From NCBI RefSeq assembly GCF_003820355.1, contig NZ_RPOK01000001.1, positions 1,018,847-1,082,846 on the forward strand: DNA of 64,000 nucleotides, written 5' to 3'. The translations under genes and the position numbers were made by a program. The first letter of the stretch is position 1; each line of letters opens with the position of its first letter. Of this stretch, positions 55,801-64,000 are shown one piece after another. The DNA is from Paralteromonas sediminis. Its GTDB lineage: Bacteria > Pseudomonadota > Gammaproteobacteria > Enterobacterales > Alteromonadaceae. The notes under the pieces were generated by a model, which had not been told where the DNA came from, did not search any database, and was given only the letters and a program-made list of their open reading frames with translations.

Positions 55801-55918
55801 TGTGGACAGCGTGTTGGCTACAGGCTTCTCCTGTCGCAGTCAGGTAAATCGAATTCAAGGTAATAAGCCCAAGCACCCGCTTCAGGCGTTACTACAACAA
55901 TTACAAAAGAGTAAATAA
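52850..55918 (+). CDS. ydiJ: FAD- and Fe-S-binding D-2-hydroxyacid dehydrogenase, YdiJ type
   Basis: 1022 residues from ATG 52850; a TTG at 52829 is in frame. N-terminal FAD-binding PCMH domain (FPTSTDDCEIIGKL, SARGGGTGTNGQSL, STDASGQGS), FAD-linked oxidase C-terminal domain (GHVDAGVLHVRP, GEHGKGYRSEYGP), then iron-sulfur ligands CNGNGLCF and CLACKSCTSQCPVNVD (about 680), and a CCG-type C-terminal domain (GCCGMAGTYGHEKDN). E. coli YdiJ has been reported to oxidise D-2-hydroxyglutarate; the substrate here is inferred. The next gene overlaps its stop by one base. Confidence 0.9.
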   Translation: MRINDVGVEWLSLPALKPESGLSQSYIAFIEALQQSAFQGDIETSYGSRLAMATDNSVYQKMPQAVIFPTSTDDCEIIGKLANVHTDVKFSARGGGTGTNGQSLTDGIVVDIRRYLNQVLEINVEQGWVRVQAGVVKDALNDALRPHGFFFSPDLSTSNRATLGGMISTDASGQGSLVYGKTSDHVLGLTAVLANGERIETSPVKMDVAREKAKHNTQEAGIYRQVIDTCIAHRDAIIEKFPRLNRFLTGYDLEHAYNPDNDTVDIGRLITGAEGSLAMVTEAKLSLTPIATCKALVNIKYDSFDAALRHAPAMVAAQATSVETVDSTVLNLAKTDIIWHSISDLITDVPNKTLLGLNMVEYNADSVDEMREKIEALEQKLKAESAESGVIGYQITYDDDAIKRIYAMRKKAVGLLGKTKGERKPIAFAEDTAVPPEKLADFILEFRALLDGHGLQYGMFGHVDAGVLHVRPALDLCDTEQEKLMHKLSDQVVELVAKYGGLMWGEHGKGYRSEYGPAFFGEFLFTELRKIKTAFDPFNQMNPGKICTPLASSESLVRVTDPKRATLDRAIPVAFKETMAPAMSCNGNGLCFNYDARSPMCPSSKITSDRRHTPKGRAGIIREWLRLLGKENVDTTELSHNQFSTSFWERFTHTVLRRERQDFSHEVLEVMNGCLACKSCTSQCPVNVDVPDFRAKFLAIYYRRYMRPLKDIMVANVEKMTPLLAGMPKLVNGIMASKPVAWLLENKLGYVDTPQLSYPTLKAQVNDTVEPFSLEQLERLSLDERQQYVAIVQDPFTSFYDATVVADFAKLIKVLGLKPVLLPFLPNGKPAHVKGFLNEFARTAKNTADFLNKVAELDIPLVGVDASLVLCYRDEYVKTLGKARGDFNVLTVHEWLADLPTAVWKNKTKTNETFALVAHCTEKTALPKTEQTWQKVFEKIGCSLTIVPVGCCGMAGTYGHEKDNLEKSIGIFNLSWTSVFERFPVDSVLATGFSCRSQVNRIQGNKPKHPLQALLQQLQKSK

Positions 55919-56313
55919 TGGACGAAAAAGAAATGACAGACTGGGCTCGCGAACAGTTTCAACGGGCCAATAAACACCTTGCCGAAATTGGCATTTTATT
56001 CGATGCTGTGACACCCGAAGAGAGCAAATATCTTGCCCCCGTTGTGGCAGTATGGAAAATCAGGTCGACAGAAGGCAAACGTTATTGGGTAATCAGTGGC
56101 GACGTGCCTGCTGATGTGATTGCTGAATCTGCGGCGGCAACTGCGCGTGACGCGCTTCGCTATTTTGCTTATCAGTGGCAAATGAAAGCCAGTAATTTGA
56201 TGGCTGAAGCGGATAATGACCAGACCAAAAACCACTATGCTGCATTACTCGAGAAAAAAGGGGTGATGTTGTACGACATTAGCACCAATGACGAGTTGTG
56301 GCAGTCAGTGTAG
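55918..56313 (+). CDS. DUF4826 family protein
   Basis: 131 residues. Matches DUF4826: TDWAREQFQRANKHLAEIG, YLAPVVAVWKI, KRYWVISGDVPADVI and ARDALRYFAYQWQMKA. Function unknown. The start overlaps the ydiJ stop (TAATG), so the two are coupled. Its 3' end overlaps the convergent acetyltransferase gene by 9 bp. Confidence 0.88.
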   Translation: MDEKEMTDWAREQFQRANKHLAEIGILFDAVTPEESKYLAPVVAVWKIRSTEGKRYWVISGDVPADVIAESAAATARDALRYFAYQWQMKASNLMAEADNDQTKNHYAALLEKKGVMLYDISTNDELWQSV

Positions 56314-56766
56314 TTGTCTAATATCCGGCAATTGTACTGTCTGGTTGGACGGATAGACTAGGCGTTGCATAGGAATACCGCCCTCCATGAACACTTTCCC
56401 ATGCCTTTGATATCCATATCGTGTCATTTTTTCAACACCGTCAAGGTTGCATCGAATGAATACATGATCAATGTGATGTTCTCGGGCAAGGTTAAATAGT
56501 TTTTTGAATATCGCTTTGTACAAAGCCAGTGAGCGGTGTTGCGGCTTTACCGCAATGCGGCCTATTTCGCCGTTGCTGGTGAGGCGTGCTGTAGCGATAT
56601 CTTGACCAGACTCATCCTTTGCAACAACGTGGAATGCCTGTTCATCGTGGTTGTCGAACTCCAGGGTAGGCGAGAGCTGCCACTCCAATACAAACACTCG
56701 CTCACGTAATTCACGCAAACGCTTGTGGCCAGAAGCCCAGTCGATAGTATGTATTTGGTATTTCAT
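56305..56766 (-). CDS. GNAT family N-acetyltransferase
   Basis: 153 residues. GNAT pattern: LRELRERVFVLEWQLSP at the N-terminus, HVVAKDESGQDIATARL, IGRIAVKPQHRSLALYKAIF (acetyl-CoA loop, less canonical than usual) and YGYQRHGKVFMEGGIPM near the end. The arrangement resembles ElaA/Ard1-like small acetyltransferases. Substrate unknown. Confidence 0.83.
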   Translation of the reverse strand: MKYQIHTIDWASGHKRLRELRERVFVLEWQLSPTLEFDNHDEQAFHVVAKDESGQDIATARLTSNGEIGRIAVKPQHRSLALYKAIFKKLFNLAREHHIDHVFIRCNLDGVEKMTRYGYQRHGKVFMEGGIPMQRLVYPSNQTVQLPDIRQLH

Positions 56767-56851
56767 AAACGTAAAATTATGTGCCCGTCTATCAATGATA
56801 TTAACAGGTGTTTAAAATCTGACCAGTATTTTTTTCGTTTTTACGTCTTTT

Positions 56852-59969
<3,118 letters not shown>

Positions 59970-59970
<1 letters not shown>

Positions 59971-61073
59971 TAACGTATGTACTGCTCTATGATGCCGCCT
60001 CCAAGGCAGACCTCGTCTTGATAAAACACGGCGGACTGACCCGGCGTTACGGCTTTTTGCGGTTCGTCAAACATCACAGATACCTTATCTGTGCCATCTG
60101 GCGTGAGTGTGCAGGGGATATCGGTTTGACGATATCGGGTTTTCACCACTGCGCGCGTTGGTGTGCTCAGTGGGGTGCGGTTAACCCAGTGTAACTGATT
60201 TGCAATCAGCCCATTAGAATATAGCCTAGGATGATCGCTGCCTTGACCTACAATCAGCACGTTGCGCTCTACATCTTTGTCGACCACATACCAGGGTTGG
60301 TCACCGTGGTCTTTCATACCGCCAATTAGTAATCCCTTCCTCTGACCAAGCGTGTGATACATGAGACCTTCGTGCTGACCGATCACCTCACCTTCAGCGG
60401 TTTCTATTTGCCCTGGTTGAGCAGGTAAAAAGCGCTGCAGAAAATCTTTAAATTTACGCTCGCCAATGAAACAAATGCCTGTGCTATCTTTTTTATCATG
60501 GGTAATCAGTCCTTGCTCTGATGCAATACGTCGTACCTCTGGCTTTTCCAGCTCGCCAACAGGAAAAAGGGTTTTAGCCACATGGGCTTCGCCTAACGTG
60601 TATAAAAAGTAGCTTTGGTCTTTATTATTATCCAGCCCTCTGACCAGCTGCCAATGCCCCTCATTGAATCTGCGTCTGACATAATGGCCGGTGGCGATGT
60701 AATCAGCGCCCAAGTCTTCCGCGGCAAATTCTAAAAATGCCTTAAACTTGATTTCTTTGTTGCACATAATGTCTGGGTTTGGGGTTCTGCCAGCTTTATA
60801 CTCGTCAAGAAAATATTCAAAAACATTGTCCCAGTATTCTGCGGCAAAATTGATGGTATGAAGGTGAATGCCTAATTTATCGCACACGGCTTTGGCATCT
60901 GCTAAATCTTCAGCAGCTGCACAATATTCATCGTCATCATCTTCTTCCCAGTTTTTCATGAACAAGCCCTCTACCTGATAGCCCTGTTGCAATAACAGGT
61001 ACGCAGAGACAGACGAATCAACGCCGCCGGACATGCCTACGATGACTTTTGTTTGTTCATTTTCTTTGTGCAT
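59970..61073 (-). CDS. mnmA: tRNA-uridine 2-sulfurtransferase
   Basis: 367 residues from ATG 61073 (MHKENEQTK); a TTG at 61094 adds seven. PP-loop [12 protein letters not shown], catalytic Cys in [12 protein letters not shown] and second Cys in [13 protein letters not shown]. It thiolates U34 of Lys, Glu and Gln tRNAs with the Tus relay. First gene of mnmA-hflD-purB; an acidic loop EEDDDDEYC is typical. NudJ, its usual neighbour in E. coli, is missing. Confidence 0.96.
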
Positions 61074-61171
61074 AAAGACTACGCGATTCTCCAAGCATTA
61101 CGGGGCGCGGATTTTACCAGAAGCACACAGGCTGTGCCAGTTACACTAGGCGCATTACTTGTACTATTCCG

Positions 61172-61717
61172 TTATAAGGTAATTTGTATAAATTTGCCGT
61201 TTTCAATACCGTCCAGCGTCCAGTTGCCAACGCGATAACGGATTAAGCGCAGAGTCGGGAAGCCCACGTGCGCTGTCATGCGTCTTACCTGCCTGTTTCT
61301 GCCCTCTGAGATGGTTAAACGTAGCCATGAGGTTGGAATAGACTGTCGTTCCCGTATAGGAGGATTACGAGGCCAGATATCTGGTGGTTCCATAAGTTGT
61401 ACTTTTGCGGGTGCCGTCATGCCGTCCTTTAGCTCAACACCCTGACACAGCGCCTGAATAGCGGCATCATCAGGTATACCCTCTACTTGCGCCCAATAGG
61501 TCTTACTGGTTTTATTCTTTGGGTGAGCAAGTTTGTGGTGTAACTTGCCATCATTAGTTAACACTAAAAGTCCCTCTGAGTCTCTATCAAGACGACCGGC
61601 TGCATAAACCTGTGGGACTGAAATATAGTCCTTGAGCGTTTCACGACCATCAGCATCGGTAAACTGGCTCAACACATTAAAGGGTTTATTGAAGAGCACT
61701 ACCTGTTTGTTTTTCAT
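61172..61717 (-). CDS. rluE: 23S rRNA pseudouridine synthase RluE
   Basis: 181 residues. RsuA/RluE family marks: [14 protein letters not shown], catalytic Asp in [28 protein letters not shown], and [23 protein letters not shown]. No S4 domain, as expected for RluE, which modifies U2457 in E. coli. Divergent from icd, as in E. coli. Confidence 0.94.
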   Translation of the reverse strand: MKNKQVVLFNKPFNVLSQFTDADGRETLKDYISVPQVYAAGRLDRDSEGLLVLTNDGKLHHKLAHPKNKTSKTYWAQVEGIPDDAAIQALCQGVELKDGMTAPAKVQLMEPPDIWPRNPPIRERQSIPTSWLRLTISEGRNRQVRRMTAHVGFPTLRLIRYRVGNWTLDGIENGKFIQITL

Positions 61718-61850
61718 TGGGGCTCATTTATCTCTTTTTGTTTAAATAGTAGCCGTGTTTACACGTCAACTACTTGTAATTCATCACATAATACAATGGT
61801 ATGACTTGTAAGTAATCAACGCGCCCCTATACTACTACCACAAGATGTGA

Positions 61851-64000
<2,150 letters not shown>

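Overview
The window looks like a chromosome segment of a marine gammaproteobacterium of the Alteromonadales (Alteromonas / Aestuariibacter-like). Supporting signs: a gammaproteobacterial tmRNA tag (ANDENYALAA), gene pairs typical of the class (smpB divergent from ratA-rnfH, ppsR divergent from ppsA, the rluE/mnmA/hflD/purB/roxA block beside icd), a very long TonB-dependent receptor, PEP-CTERM-like exported proteins and a tricorn-like S41 peptidase. The genus is inference; the class is well supported.

Layout. 1-4.1 kb: end of rpsO, a coiled-coil membrane protein, an atypical receiver-TPR protein and a DUF2252 protein. 4.2-6.6 kb: ahpC-ahpF peroxide defence. 7.2-12.1 kb: a translationally coupled signalling pair, a CheB-CheR-PAS fusion and a PAS-histidine kinase-receiver hybrid. 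12.2-13.0 kb: a scar made of four pieces: the end of an IS256-type element, a piece of the aldolase gene, a piece of the Crp-type regulator gene and the last 333 bp of ahpF. Intact versions of the last three lie in this same window. 13.0-16.4 kb: small hotdog and aldolase genes, the intact Crp-type regulator and a BASS transporter. 16.4-19.5 kb: a diguanylate cyclase coupled by a 4-bp overlap to a periplasmic 5'-nucleotidase-like protein whose metal ligands are mostly gone. 19.5-24.8 kb: the SOS mutagenesis cassette imuA-imuB-dnaE2 with a perfect LexA box. 24.9-27.9 kb: a YdcH-like protein, arsR-arsC-arsH and a LOV-like PAS protein lacking the photoactive Cys. 28-33 kb: zincin, VCBS propeller, small exported proteins and a fibro-slime/PEP-CTERM-like protein. 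33-36.7 kb: a Baeyer-Villiger monooxygenase / SDR / hydrolase operon. 37.4-41.1 kb: TonB-dependent receptor. 41.2-48.2 kb: lipoprotein, ssrA, two exported proteins related at their N-termini, tricorn-like protease and smpB. 48.3-64 kb: housekeeping block (ratA, rnfH, ppsR, ppsA, ydiJ-like, roxA, purB, hflD, mnmA, rluE, monomeric icd running off the end).

The two most interesting things are the scar at 12.2-13.0 kb and the degenerate nucleotidase / cyclase pair. The scar's order and orientation fit a 2.5-kb tandem duplication later invaded and decayed, leaving the chemosensory-type pair between two ahpF 3' ends. The nucleotidase / cyclase pair looks like a periplasmic sensor plus c-di-GMP output and lies 74 bp downstream of the SOS mutasome genes with no clear terminator between. 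No CRISPR array, prophage, complete IS or tRNA gene was seen.
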